From positions 1-41,540 of the forward strand of contig CADACW010000030.1 of assembly GCA_902786565.1 (NCBI GenBank): a DNA stretch of 41,540 nucleotides. Reading direction: 5' to 3'. This DNA is from an uncultured Prevotellaceae bacterium. GTDB lineage: Bacteria; Bacteroidota; Bacteroidia; Bacteroidales; Bacteroidaceae. Below the pieces are notes generated by a model. The model had not been told where the DNA came from. It did no database searches and saw only the letters and a list, made by a program, of their open reading frames with translations. A program made the translations under genes and the position numbers. Shown in pieces: positions 16,733-25,050 of the stretch (position 1 is its first letter; every line of letters begins with the position of its first letter).

Positions 16733-16782
16733 GGAGCCTACCCAGGGTGCAGACATAGAAGCACCGGGGTACTCCTTTCTTT
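16733..16782 (+). terminator. Terminator after the small basic gene
   Basis: GGAG...TACCC.GGTGC (16733-16750) pairs imperfectly with GCACC.GGGTA.CTCC (16761-16775), followed by TTTCTTT. It lies 25 nt after the small gene and before rng. Confidence 0.6.
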
Positions 16783-16817
16783 ATTATTACACCTTTAAAC
16801 ACAATCAAGAGAAAAGA

Positions 16818-18392
16818 ATGACAAGCGAAGTTATCATTGATGTTCAGCCCAAGGAAATCTCCATCGCCCTGCTCGAAGACAAGAATCTGGTGGAATACCA
16901 GAACGAGCCCAGAGAGATGTCGTTTGCCGTGGGAAACATCTACGTGGGCAAGGTCAAGAAACTGATGCCCGGACTGAACGCTTGCTTCGTGGATGTAGGC
17001 TCGGAGAAAGAGGCCTTCCTCCACTATCTTGACTTGGGACTGCAGTTTGGCTCGTTTGAGAAATATCTCAAGCAAGTCAGTAACGACCGCAAGAAACTTT
17101 TCCCCATCCAAAACGCTTCACACCAACCTGACCTGCCCAAAGAGGGAAGCATCCAGAACATACTCTCAGTGGGCCAGGAAATCCTTGTGCAGGTGGTCAA
17201 GGAACCTATCAACACCAAGGGTCCCAGACTGACTTGCGACCTGAGTTTTGCCGGGCGCTATATGGTGCTTATCCCATTTGGCGACAAGGTTTCAGTGAGC
17301 AGCAAGATAAAGCGGGGAGAAGAGCGCTCACGACTGAAGCAGCTGGTACAGAGCATGAAGCCGAAGAACTTCGGAGTCATCGTCAGAACTGTGGCCGAGG
17401 GAAAAAGGGCCGCAGAACTGGACCAAGAACTGAAAGTGCTGCTGAAACGATGGGAAGAGGCCATCACAAAATTCCAGAAGACCACCAAGCGCCCAATCCT
17501 CGTCTACGAGGAGCAGACACGCGCCGTGGCACTGCTGCGCGATCTTTTCAATCCCACCTATGACGGCATCTATGTGAACGATGCCGACATACACCGCCAG
17601 ATTCTGGACTACGTCACTCTGATTGCCCCGGAGAAAGCAGACATCGTCAAGATGTACAAGGGCGCCGTGCCCATCTTCGACAATTTCAATGTCACCAAAC
17701 AACTCAAATCTGGGTTCGGGCGCACGGTCAACTACAAACGGGGAGCATACCTCATCATCGAACACACAGAGGCTATGCACGTGGTCGACGTGAACAGCGG
17801 AACACGAATAAAGAAAGAAAACGGCCAGGAAGCCAACGCTCTGGAGACCAACCTGGGTGCTGCCGACGAACTGGCCCGCCAACTGAGATTGCGCGACATG
17901 GGCGGCATCATCGTGGTAGACTTCATCGACATGAACCTGGCCGAAGACCGCCAGATGCTCTACGAGCGCATGTGTGAGAACATGAAGAAAGACCGCGCCC
18001 GCCACAATATCCTGCCACTCTCCAAATTCGGCCTTATGCAGATTACGCGCCAGCGCGTGCGCCCAGCCATGGATGTGGCTGTGGAAGAGAGCTGCCCGAC
18101 GTGCCACGGAACTGGAAAGATAAAATCAAGCATACTCTTCACCGACCAGTTGGAAAGCAAGATTGACCGGTTGGTCAATCAGATAGGCATCAAACGCTTC
18201 TCATTGCACGTCCATCCCTATGTGGCTGCCTACATCAACCAGGGTGTCGTGTCCCTCAAACTGAAGTGGCAGCTCAAGTACGGCCTTGGCTGTCGTATCG
18301 TCCCAAGTCAGAAACTAGCCTTCCTGCAATACGAATTCTACGACTCAAAACGTCAGTTCATCGACATGCGGGAAGCCAACGAAGTAAGTTAG
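16818..18392 (+). CDS. rng: Ribonuclease G/E family protein
   Basis: A 524-aa endoribonuclease of RNase G length, lacking the long scaffold tail of RNase E. An S1-type RNA-binding region lies at about residues 35-120 (NIYVGKVKKLMPGLNACFVDVG). The catalytic Asp pair is seen in HVVDVNSGTR (about 322) and IIVVDFIDMN (about 368). The zinc-link CPTCHGTG follows at about 426. It processes rRNA and turns over mRNA in single-stranded AU-rich regions. No clear promoter is seen between the preceding terminator and its start, so transcription may depend on read-through. Confidence 0.95.
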   Translation: MTSEVIIDVQPKEISIALLEDKNLVEYQNEPREMSFAVGNIYVGKVKKLMPGLNACFVDVGSEKEAFLHYLDLGLQFGSFEKYLKQVSNDRKKLFPIQNASHQPDLPKEGSIQNILSVGQEILVQVVKEPINTKGPRLTCDLSFAGRYMVLIPFGDKVSVSSKIKRGEERSRLKQLVQSMKPKNFGVIVRTVAEGKRAAELDQELKVLLKRWEEAITKFQKTTKRPILVYEEQTRAVALLRDLFNPTYDGIYVNDADIHRQILDYVTLIAPEKADIVKMYKGAVPIFDNFNVTKQLKSGFGRTVNYKRGAYLIIEHTEAMHVVDVNSGTRIKKENGQEANALETNLGAADELARQLRLRDMGGIIVVDFIDMNLAEDRQMLYERMCENMKKDRARHNILPLSKFGLMQITRQRVRPAMDVAVEESCPTCHGTGKIKSSILFTDQLESKIDRLVNQIGIKRFSLHVHPYVAAYINQGVVSLKLKWQLKYGLGCRIVPSQKLAFLQYEFYDSKRQFIDMREANEVS

Positions 18393-18482
18393 TAACAGCA
18401 AGAAATACAAAAACAAGTTAAAAATGTGGGGGGCAGAGATAAATAATTACTAATTCATCCCTTCTATTCGCAGATAAATTAG

Positions 18483-18490
18483 TACCTTTG
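18483..18490 (+). promoter_or_regulatory. -7 box of the rpsF-rpsR-rplI promoter
   Basis: TACCTTTG followed by CAG is an exact TAnnTTTGC box, 48 nt before rpsF. The upstream box is not clear. I looked for an S6:S18-binding leader structure here and could not support one by eye. Confidence 0.65.
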
Positions 18491-18538
18491 CAGCCGCATT
18501 TTGCAAAACAACTTTAATTAACAAATCAAAACTGAAGT

Positions 18539-18886
18539 ATGAATCAGTACGAAACCGTTTTCATTTTGACTCCCGTTTTGTCTGACGATCAGACAAAGGA
18601 AACGGTCGCTAAGTTCAAGAAAGTGCTCACCGACAACGGTGCAGAGATTGTGAACGAAGAGGCCTGGGGACTGAAAAAGTTGGCCTACCAGATTGAGAAG
18701 AAGACCAGTGGCTTCTATTTCCTGGTTGAGTTCAAGGCAGAGCCAACAATTGTTAAGACGCTGGAGACCGCTTTCCGCCGTGACGAGAAGGTGCTCCGTT
18801 TCCAGACCGTGAAACTTGAGAAGTATGCTGCAGAGTATGCTGAGAAGCGTCGCAAGAAGTTATCAACTAAAGTAGAGGAGGCTTAA
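18539..18886 (+). CDS. rpsF: 30S ribosomal protein bS6
   Basis: A 115-aa protein, normal length. It opens [20 protein letters not shown], the usual first strand of S6, and carries [21 protein letters not shown] and the [15 protein letters not shown] strand. S6 binds S18 in the platform of the small subunit. It is the first gene of a three-gene ribosomal operon, followed 3 nt later by rpsR. Confidence 0.97.
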   Translation: MNQYETVFILTPVLSDDQTKETVAKFKKVLTDNGAEIVNEEAWGLKKLAYQIEKKTSGFYFLVEFKAEPTIVKTLETAFRRDEKVLRFQTVKLEKYAAEYAEKRRKKLSTKVEEA

Positions 18887-18889
18887 GCT

Positions 18890-19156
18890 ATGGCAGAGCA
18901 GAATGAAATCCGTTACCTGAATGCGCCGTCCATCGACACTAAGCGTAAGAAGTATTGCCGTTTCAAGAAGAGCGGCATCAAGTACATTGACTACAAGGAT
19001 CCTGAGTTCTTGAAGAAGTTCCTCAATGAGCAAGGAAAGATTCTCCCCCGCCGCATCACCGGCACCTCGCTGAAGTTCCAGCGCCGCGTTGCACAGGCTG
19101 TGAAGCGCGCCCGCCAGATTGCCCTGCTGCCTTACGTAACCGACTTGATGAAATAA
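18890..19156 (+). CDS. rpsR: 30S ribosomal protein bS18
   Basis: An 88-aa basic protein. Family segments are [46 protein letters not shown] (two adjacent pieces of the core) and the closing IALLPYVTD. It binds 16S rRNA together with bS6, and the gene lies between rpsF (3 nt gap) and rplI (19 nt gap), the standard order. Confidence 0.97.
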   Translation: MAEQNEIRYLNAPSIDTKRKKYCRFKKSGIKYIDYKDPEFLKKFLNEQGKILPRRITGTSLKFQRRVAQAVKRARQIALLPYVTDLMK

Positions 19157-19175
19157 CCAAAAGGAGGACTCAAGA

Positions 19176-19760
19176 ATGGAATTGATACTGAAAGAAGATA
19201 TTATCGGTCTGGGATTTAAGAACGATATTGTGAATGTGAAGTCGGGCTACGGCCGCAACTACCTTATCCCCCAGGGAAAGGCCGTCATTGCCTCTGAGAG
19301 TGCCAAGAAGGTGCTGGCCGAGAACCTGAAGCAGCAGGCCCACAAGCTGGCTGCCCAGAAGGCTGCTGCCGAAGAGCGCGGCAAGGCTCTCGAAGGCGTT
19401 GCCCTGACCATCGCTGCCAAGGTGAGTGCTACTGGTCAGCTCTACGGTTCGGTGAACACCGCAACTGTTGCCGAGGAGCTGAAGAAGCTGGGTCACGACA
19501 TCGACCGCAAGATTATCACCATGAAGGATATCAAGAAGCTTGGTGAGTATGTGGCTCTGGTACACTTCCACAAGGAGGTGACCGCCGAGATTCCTGTCAC
19601 GGTGATTGCCGAAAACGCCGAGGAGCTGGCTGCCGAGAAGGCTGCCGAAGCCGCTGCCAAAAAGGCCGCCCCCGCTGTTGAGGAAGTCGCTCCCGCTGAG
19701 GAAGAGGCTCCCGCTGAGGAAGAGGCTCCCGCTGAGGAAGAGGCTCCCGCCGCAGAGTAA
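19176..19760 (+). CDS. rplI: 50S ribosomal protein bL9 with acidic Ala/Glu-rich tail
   Basis: A 194-aa protein against about 150 for most bL9. Residues 1-50 form the rRNA-binding N-domain (GLGFKNDIVNVKSGYGRNYLIPQ), then the connecting helix and the C-domain up to about residue 150. The extra ~45 residues are almost purely Ala, Glu and Pro and include three copies of EEEAPA encoded by perfect or near-perfect 18-nt repeats (19698-19751). Tails of this kind are known in some Bacteroidetes ribosomal proteins; their function is not established. It ends the operon, with a terminator 50 nt further on. Confidence 0.95.
   Translation: MELILKEDIIGLGFKNDIVNVKSGYGRNYLIPQGKAVIASESAKKVLAENLKQQAHKLAAQKAAAEERGKALEGVALTIAAKVSATGQLYGSVNTATVAEELKKLGHDIDRKIITMKDIKKLGEYVALVHFHKEVTAEIPVTVIAENAEELAAEKAAEAAAKKAAPAVEEVAPAEEEAPAEEEAPAEEEAPAAE
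19698..19751 (+). repeat. Three tandem 18-bp repeats in the rplI tail
   Basis: GAGGAAGAGGCTCCCGCT occurs at 19698-19715 and 19716-19733, and at 19734-19751 with one final base change. Each unit encodes six residues, so copy number can change without breaking the frame. Confidence 0.9.
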
Positions 19761-19809
19761 GTCATTGATGAAGGCGCAGTCTTTGCTGCCGCCAACTGAC
19801 ACAATAAAG

Positions 19810-19839
19810 CCAGTCTGGAAGATACCGGACTGGTTTTTT
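19810..19839 (+). terminator. Terminator of the rpsF-rpsR-rplI operon
   Basis: CCAGTCTGG (19810-19818) pairs with CCGGACTGG (19825-19833) around a 6-nt loop, with one G-T pair. Six T residues follow. Confidence 0.88.
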
Positions 19840-19867
19840 CATTGTGGTATTGTGACGCCAATGATGG

Positions 19868-20713
19868 TTAACGCAGACGCACCAGACGGATGCCCGTGAA
19901 CGACGGATGCTTTGCAAGATATTGTCCTAACGTCATTGGCTCCTCCACCACCTTCTTGTGCAGCTGCGAGGCATTGAGCAGATGCAGGCCGTCTTTACGC
20001 CAAACGGCAAAGCCCAGATGGGCAATGTCCAGTCCGGGCTTGGAGCAAGTGATGGCAATGATGTCGCCATCCTTCACCACTTGGCGCAGCAGTTTTGTGT
20101 TGCCAATCTGCTTTTTAGGAATATAGCGATACTTAAGTCCTGCAAGCATATTTTCCTGGCTGGCAATCGTTTTCACCAGTTCAGCATTGCCTTTGAGCGC
20201 CTTGTACAACTGAGGATGCTGGCTCATAAAGTTCAAGTCCAATGTCTGGATGGCGGTGAATGGTGCCTTTTCCATCTGTATCTCCTCCACATAGCCCATC
20301 TTGGCATTGTCGGCTATCCAGTCGCTGAAGTAGTGCAGGCGACTGGCATAACCGTCGAGCCGGCCCTGACGGTAGCGCAACTGCCGGAGGTAATGGCAGA
20401 AGGTAGGGTAATCGCCAGCATGTTTCTGATGGCACAACACCAACGCCGACACATTCTCCACCAGCGTGGTACAGTCCAGTTGGCGCGTGTTCACCACCAG
20501 TTTCTCCGTGTCGTTCACCTCCAGCGTATGGGCCACGTATGGGCGGTCCTTGAACTGACGGGCAAAATAGAGCACATCGGCATCGGCAGGTGCTTGCCGC
20601 AGCACCTTTTCTATGAACACGCTGTCGGTTTGCCCCCATGCAATGCTTGCTGGCATCAACATCAGTGCGATGACGGCATATCCTGTCTGTAAAATCCTAC
20701 TTATTTCCATCAT
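19868..20713 (-). CDS. DUF1460 family protein (N-acetylmuramoyl-L-alanine amidase-like)
   Basis: A 281-aa exported protein: the start MMEISRILQTGYAVIALMLM and ASIAWGQ look like a signal peptide with cleavage near residue 28. Family features include RQLDCTTLVENVSALVL with the expected nucleophile Cys, and DIAHLGFAVWRKDGLHLLNAS with the expected His. DUF1460 has an NlpC/P60-related fold and is thought to act on peptidoglycan. That role is family knowledge; the substrate is not visible here. It is the last gene of a six-gene minus-strand run, 17 nt after the rhamnosidase, with no promoter of its own. Confidence 0.85.
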   Translation of the reverse strand: MMEISRILQTGYAVIALMLMPASIAWGQTDSVFIEKVLRQAPADADVLYFARQFKDRPYVAHTLEVNDTEKLVVNTRQLDCTTLVENVSALVLCHQKHAGDYPTFCHYLRQLRYRQGRLDGYASRLHYFSDWIADNAKMGYVEEIQMEKAPFTAIQTLDLNFMSQHPQLYKALKGNAELVKTIASQENMLAGLKYRYIPKKQIGNTKLLRQVVKDGDIIAITCSKPGLDIAHLGFAVWRKDGLHLLNASQLHKKVVEEPMTLGQYLAKHPSFTGIRLVRLR

Positions 20714-20730
20714 TTGTGAGTTTATTGTTG

Positions 20731-23064
20731 TCAGTTTGAAAAGGAGTGCTCCCCTACCCCAACCTGCCGCCTGGAGCCATCGGGAAGTCGGACCTCGGCA
20801 TCGGCCCCTTGCGGAATAGTGACGCGGACTGTCCAGGATTTATGGTCGGCCGAGGCAGTCCAATGGCAGGCGATGAGCCCCTTGGGCGACTGGATGCTGC
20901 ACTTCGCCCAGGTGAGACTGCCCAGCATCTGCGGCTCGATGACAATATGCTGCCACGCAATGCTCTCTTCAGCCTGACGGATACCGCCGGGAGCCTGAAA
21001 GAGCCACTCCATCAGATGTCCGAGCATCAGATGATTGTTCGACACATTGTCATAGGCCTGCCAGCTCTCCGTCAGGGCCGTGGCCCCCTGCCGCAACTGC
21101 CAGGCGTAGCCGGGGATGTCATCGCGACGGCTGATTTGCCATACCACATCGGAACGGCCTCCCTGCCGGAGCGCCTGCAACACATAGCGGAACCCCACGT
21201 CGCCGGCGGTCACCAAGGGCTCGCCGGCTTTGGCCGACTGCATGCGGGTGGTGAGGTCTTCTACAAGCGTCTGAAGCACTTTGGCTCTGTTCTCATAGGC
21301 GACAAGGCCCATATAGAGGGCCATGGCGGCAGCTGTCTGGCTGCCCCGCTCGTACTGCTGCGTCTGCTCGTTCCAGAATCGGGCGTTGAAGGCTTGCTTG
21401 ACCGCTGCCGCCATCTGGCCGAACCGCTGTGCATCCTGAGTTTTCCCCAGCAGGGTGGCAATGCGGCTCATGGTGCACAGCTCGTAGTGGTACATGGCTG
21501 TGGCCGAGAGTGCCACCGACGTCAGCTGGGCGAAGCCCGGCCGCTCGGGTCCAATGTCAAACCAGTCGCCCAGCCCGTAGTCGAGGATGCCATCCACGGT
21601 GCGGCCCTGCAGATAGTCTATGTAGCGCTTCATCGCGTCGTAATGCCGACGGATGGCGGTATCGTCGCCATACCATATATAATTATAATAGGGACAGAGT
21701 ATGAACGATGCGCCCCATTCGGGGGTGTCTTCAAATCCGCTGCCTTTGTCGAACAGCGTATATTCCGGCGCAATGGTGGGAATGGCCCCGTCGGGGTGCT
21801 GCGAGTCGGCCAGGTCGTCGGCAATCTTGTTCATCAGCGCCTGCATGTTGTATCGGTACATCATTGAGTAGGCCATCAGGTGGTTCTGCTCTTGCCACCC
21901 CAGTTTCTCGCGGGTGGGGCAGTCGGTGGTGATGCTTGCCAGATTGCTGCTGATGGCCCAGTCGATGAGCGTGTAGATGCGGTTGATGAGGGAGTCGGAG
22001 CACTCAAAGTGGCCAGTCTCCCCGACATCGGCCGACGTGTGCAGGCCTGTCAGTCCAAGCACCTCTACGCCCTCGTCGGCCTTGACCTCCACATACCGGA
22101 AACCTGTATAGGAGAACTGTGGTTGCCATGTTTCGCCCTCTTTGTCGCCCCGAAGTACATAGGTCCAGGCATAGCCGGGCATGCACCTCTGATAGACCTC
22201 GCCGTCGCGCAGGATTTCGGCCGGACGCAGCGTGACGCGGCTGCCCCGCTTGCCGCGAACCGCCAGCCGCACTATGCCCGAACAGTTCTGCTGCATATCG
22301 TAGACGGTGGACATTCCGGGGCTTTGAGTCTTCAGAGTCATCGGCAGTTCCTGCTTCACGATGAGCCGTGTCTGCCCGTCCTGCCTCAACAGCGGCACAT
22401 CCCAGTGAGGGCGGGTGATGACCACGGGCTTGGGGGTGGCTACGTGGGTGGCATCGTAGGTCTCGCCTGCATAGATGCTGCTATAGGTCACCGGGCTCTC
22501 ACTGGCCATCCACGAGCCATCGCTCACGATGGTTTGCCGCTTGCCATTGGAAAATTCAACGGTCAGGGCGAAGAGCAGTTTGGGAGCGCCGCACGACCCC
22601 GCCATCTTGTGGTAGCCCTTCAGCGGGATGTCGTACATGCCGCCGCCCAGCATCACCTTGATGGCGTTGTGCCTTGAGCGACCGGCATTGAGCAGCGCTT
22701 TCACGTCGAAGGTGTTATAGAGCAGGCGCTTGTTGTACATCGTCCAGCCGGGGTCGAGGAAATGGCGCCCTACCCTCTTGCCATTGATGAAGAGTTCATA
22801 TTGGCCCATCCCACAGACATTGACCCAGGCCCGCACTATCTTGCCGCGCTCCAGGGTGAACTGCCGTTCCATCACGGGCAGTTTGTAGGTTTTCAACGAT
22901 TGTCCTTTCTCCGATTTTGCCTTCAGCAGGTGGACGTGAGGGAACAGGATGGTGGAGTCGGCCTCAAGGGCTATCCACTGGGCATTGGCAAATGCTTCGG
23001 TCTGTGCCACCGTAGTAACAAATGCAGTAAAAAGGAGGATGAGTGATAGAGCAATTCGTAGCAT
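20731..23064 (-). CDS. GH78 family alpha-L-rhamnosidase
   Basis: A 777-aa secreted glycosidase. Residues 1-20 form a signal peptide (LRIALSLILLFTAFVTTVAQ). N-terminal beta domains include the lectin-like part GRHFLDPGWTMYNKRLLYNTF. The six-hairpin catalytic domain begins near residue 365, with the family motif DCPTREKLGWQEQ at about 385 holding the acid residues, and NHLMLGHLMEWLF at about 680 with the second conserved Glu. A small C-terminal beta domain ends the protein. GH78 enzymes release terminal alpha-L-rhamnose from plant pectin, flavonoid or bacterial glycans. No SusC/SusD pair accompanies it. Instead it lies 21 nt behind a sensor kinase gene in the same orientation, so it may share that transcript. 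Confidence 0.9.
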   Translation of the reverse strand: MLRIALSLILLFTAFVTTVAQTEAFANAQWIALEADSTILFPHVHLLKAKSEKGQSLKTYKLPVMERQFTLERGKIVRAWVNVCGMGQYELFINGKRVGRHFLDPGWTMYNKRLLYNTFDVKALLNAGRSRHNAIKVMLGGGMYDIPLKGYHKMAGSCGAPKLLFALTVEFSNGKRQTIVSDGSWMASESPVTYSSIYAGETYDATHVATPKPVVITRPHWDVPLLRQDGQTRLIVKQELPMTLKTQSPGMSTVYDMQQNCSGIVRLAVRGKRGSRVTLRPAEILRDGEVYQRCMPGYAWTYVLRGDKEGETWQPQFSYTGFRYVEVKADEGVEVLGLTGLHTSADVGETGHFECSDSLINRIYTLIDWAISSNLASITTDCPTREKLGWQEQNHLMAYSMMYRYNMQALMNKIADDLADSQHPDGAIPTIAPEYTLFDKGSGFEDTPEWGASFILCPYYNYIWYGDDTAIRRHYDAMKRYIDYLQGRTVDGILDYGLGDWFDIGPERPGFAQLTSVALSATAMYHYELCTMSRIATLLGKTQDAQRFGQMAAAVKQAFNARFWNEQTQQYERGSQTAAAMALYMGLVAYENRAKVLQTLVEDLTTRMQSAKAGEPLVTAGDVGFRYVLQALRQGGRSDVVWQISRRDDIPGYAWQLRQGATALTESWQAYDNVSNNHLMLGHLMEWLFQAPGGIRQAEESIAWQHIVIEPQMLGSLTWAKCSIQSPKGLIACHWTASADHKSWTVRVTIPQGADAEVRLPDGSRRQVGVGEHSFSN

Positions 23065-23085
23065 GGCGGGAACAATTAAAACAAA

Positions 23086-25050
23086 TCAGTCAAGTGGAAA
23101 ACGGATGCAGAAGCGGGCGCCTGCGTGATAATCCTCATCGAGGGTGAGGGTACCACCGAGATTGGAAATATGGCGTTTGACCAGTGGGAGGCCAAGACCA
23201 AGACCTTCAGAGAGGTCGTCTACCTTGCCAAAATAGGTGAAGATGCGCTGGATGTCTTCTTCGGCTATGCCTTTGCCTGTGTCTTGAACGACGAACAGCA
23301 AGTTTCCTTCTTTCAGCGAGATATGCAGCGATATGTGCTGTCTGTCGGAATACTTGGCAGAGTTGTAGAGCAGTTCGCTGAGGCTGCGCATCAGGTAGAC
23401 CCGGCTGGTATGGATGCAAAACTTGTCGTCAACGTCAGAACTGAAACTGATGACAAGGTCGGGAAAGTGCAGATTAACGTAGCTGATGCTCTCACGTGCC
23501 ACCTGGTTGCAGGCCACCTCTTCATGCTTGTAGCTGTTGAGCTCCTCGGAGAGGCCGGAGTCCGAACTGGCGAAAAGCATATTCACCAGATAGTTCAGTG
23601 TCTTCGAGTTGTGCTTCATCATGCCGGTGATGCTCTTCAGTTCCTCCTTTGAGAGTGTGCCCTGGGTGCTTCCGCCCAGCAGCTGCGCAAAGCCCATAAT
23701 GATATTGAGCGGTGTGCGTATCTGGTGGGTCACGTTCTGCAGGAAGACGGTCCTCTGCCGGTCGGCCTCCTCGGCCTTTCGGGTAGCGGCGGCCAGCTCC
23801 TCGTTGCGCTGCCGGGCCTGCTCGGTGGTGTACCGCACGCTGCCCATGTGGAAGTTGAGCCGCTGCAACATCATGCCAAAGCTGTTTTGCAGCCGGCCCA
23901 CAGCGTCTTGGCGCTGGCTCCGCTGAATGTGCACCTCCATATTGCCGGCAATGATGCTTTGCGTCTTTTCCAGCAGTTTGCCGAGTGGACTGAGGGCATT
24001 GGCCACGGCATGCCTGCACAGCAGCTGGATGAACACGAGGCCAAACAAAAGTATTGGCAGCAGGATGTGGTTAAGCCTGTGATAGCCAGCCCAAATATCG
24101 CTGTCGGGGCATACCAGCGCCAGGCTCCAGTTGGTTCCGGGCACAGACTGGTAGACCACCATGCAGGGCACACCGTCAAGGACCACGCTCATGTTGCCCG
24201 AATTGCCTTTGGTCATCTCGTGGCCCAAACTGATGACATCGGGCTGCGTTCCGGGATCCACACCGCTGAAGATGGTCTGCTTGAACCGGCAGAGCGTGTC
24301 GGGGTGTATGATGTAGCGGCCATCCTTGTCGGTCATCATCAGGTAAGAGTGCGGATAATGCTTCACGGGGACACTCGAGGCTATAGAGTCGCTGACAGAA
24401 GTGACGACATTGAAAAGATGGCCCAAGGTCACATCGGTCGAGATGACTGCCACGAACTGGCCATTGGCATCATAGATGGGCTTGCAGTACGACGCAATCA
24501 TATCGTCCAAATATACCGTCAGCGTGTCCACATCATCATAGAAATCCACCCAGCAGGGGGCGTTCAGCTGGCGGGGCGTCTTATACCACACGCGCTCAAA
24601 ATACTCATAGGGTTCTTCTATGGTCGAGATGATCGAGTCGCCCCTCCTGATGGTGTAGACCGAGTAGTAACGGCCATGTTCAGGAAAGGTGTTGGGCTCC
24701 ATACTGATGCTGCACCCATCGGTATTAGCATTCAAGCTGACCACGGCCCTCGACAACTTCAGCAGCGAGTCTGGCTGCAGATTCTCAGAGACGAGCCAGC
24801 CGTATGACTCGGTGGCCGTCTCGATGGTTACCAATATGTGCTGCAAGCGCTGCATGGTGGTGCCAAGTACGCTGGTGGCGTGGCCTACGGCTTCGCTGCG
24901 GATGATGCTGCGCGACTGGGTGTAGAGCAGGCTCATCGACAGTATGAAGATGGGGGCAGCCAGCAAGAGAATGACGAGGCTGAGCTTCGACGAAAGGCTG
25001 CGCGATGGCGACCGGAGCCATGCAAAGACCGTCTTCCACGCATCAGTCAT
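23086..25050 (-). CDS. PDC-type sensor histidine kinase
   Basis: A 654-aa membrane kinase with all kinase parts. A first transmembrane helix lies at about 23-45, then a periplasmic double-Cache/PDC-like sensor to about 320, a second helix at about 322-343 and HAMP at about 343-398. A coiled coil leads to the DHp domain with phosphoacceptor His442 in NVTHQIRTPLN. The HATPase follows with an N-box (ELLYNSAKYSD), DTGKGI and GLGLGLPLVKRH. It should autophosphorylate on a periplasmic signal. No response regulator is encoded nearby. Its start overlaps the end of the upstream partner sensor by 8 nt, so the two are translationally coupled and may form mixed dimers. Confidence 0.92.
   Translation of the reverse strand: MTDAWKTVFAWLRSPSRSLSSKLSLVILLLAAPIFILSMSLLYTQSRSIIRSEAVGHATSVLGTTMQRLQHILVTIETATESYGWLVSENLQPDSLLKLSRAVVSLNANTDGCSISMEPNTFPEHGRYYSVYTIRRGDSIISTIEEPYEYFERVWYKTPRQLNAPCWVDFYDDVDTLTVYLDDMIASYCKPIYDANGQFVAVISTDVTLGHLFNVVTSVSDSIASSVPVKHYPHSYLMMTDKDGRYIIHPDTLCRFKQTIFSGVDPGTQPDVISLGHEMTKGNSGNMSVVLDGVPCMVVYQSVPGTNWSLALVCPDSDIWAGYHRLNHILLPILLFGLVFIQLLCRHAVANALSPLGKLLEKTQSIIAGNMEVHIQRSQRQDAVGRLQNSFGMMLQRLNFHMGSVRYTTEQARQRNEELAAATRKAEEADRQRTVFLQNVTHQIRTPLNIIMGFAQLLGGSTQGTLSKEELKSITGMMKHNSKTLNYLVNMLFASSDSGLSEELNSYKHEEVACNQVARESISYVNLHFPDLVISFSSDVDDKFCIHTSRVYLMRSLSELLYNSAKYSDRQHISLHISLKEGNLLFVVQDTGKGIAEEDIQRIFTYFGKVDDLSEGLGLGLPLVKRHISNLGGTLTLDEDYHAGARFCIRFPLD

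Noticed and set aside
18491-18538. S6:S18-binding autoregulatory leader before rpsF
   Set aside because: No clear stem with the expected bulged CCG element could be drawn by eye in the short leader.
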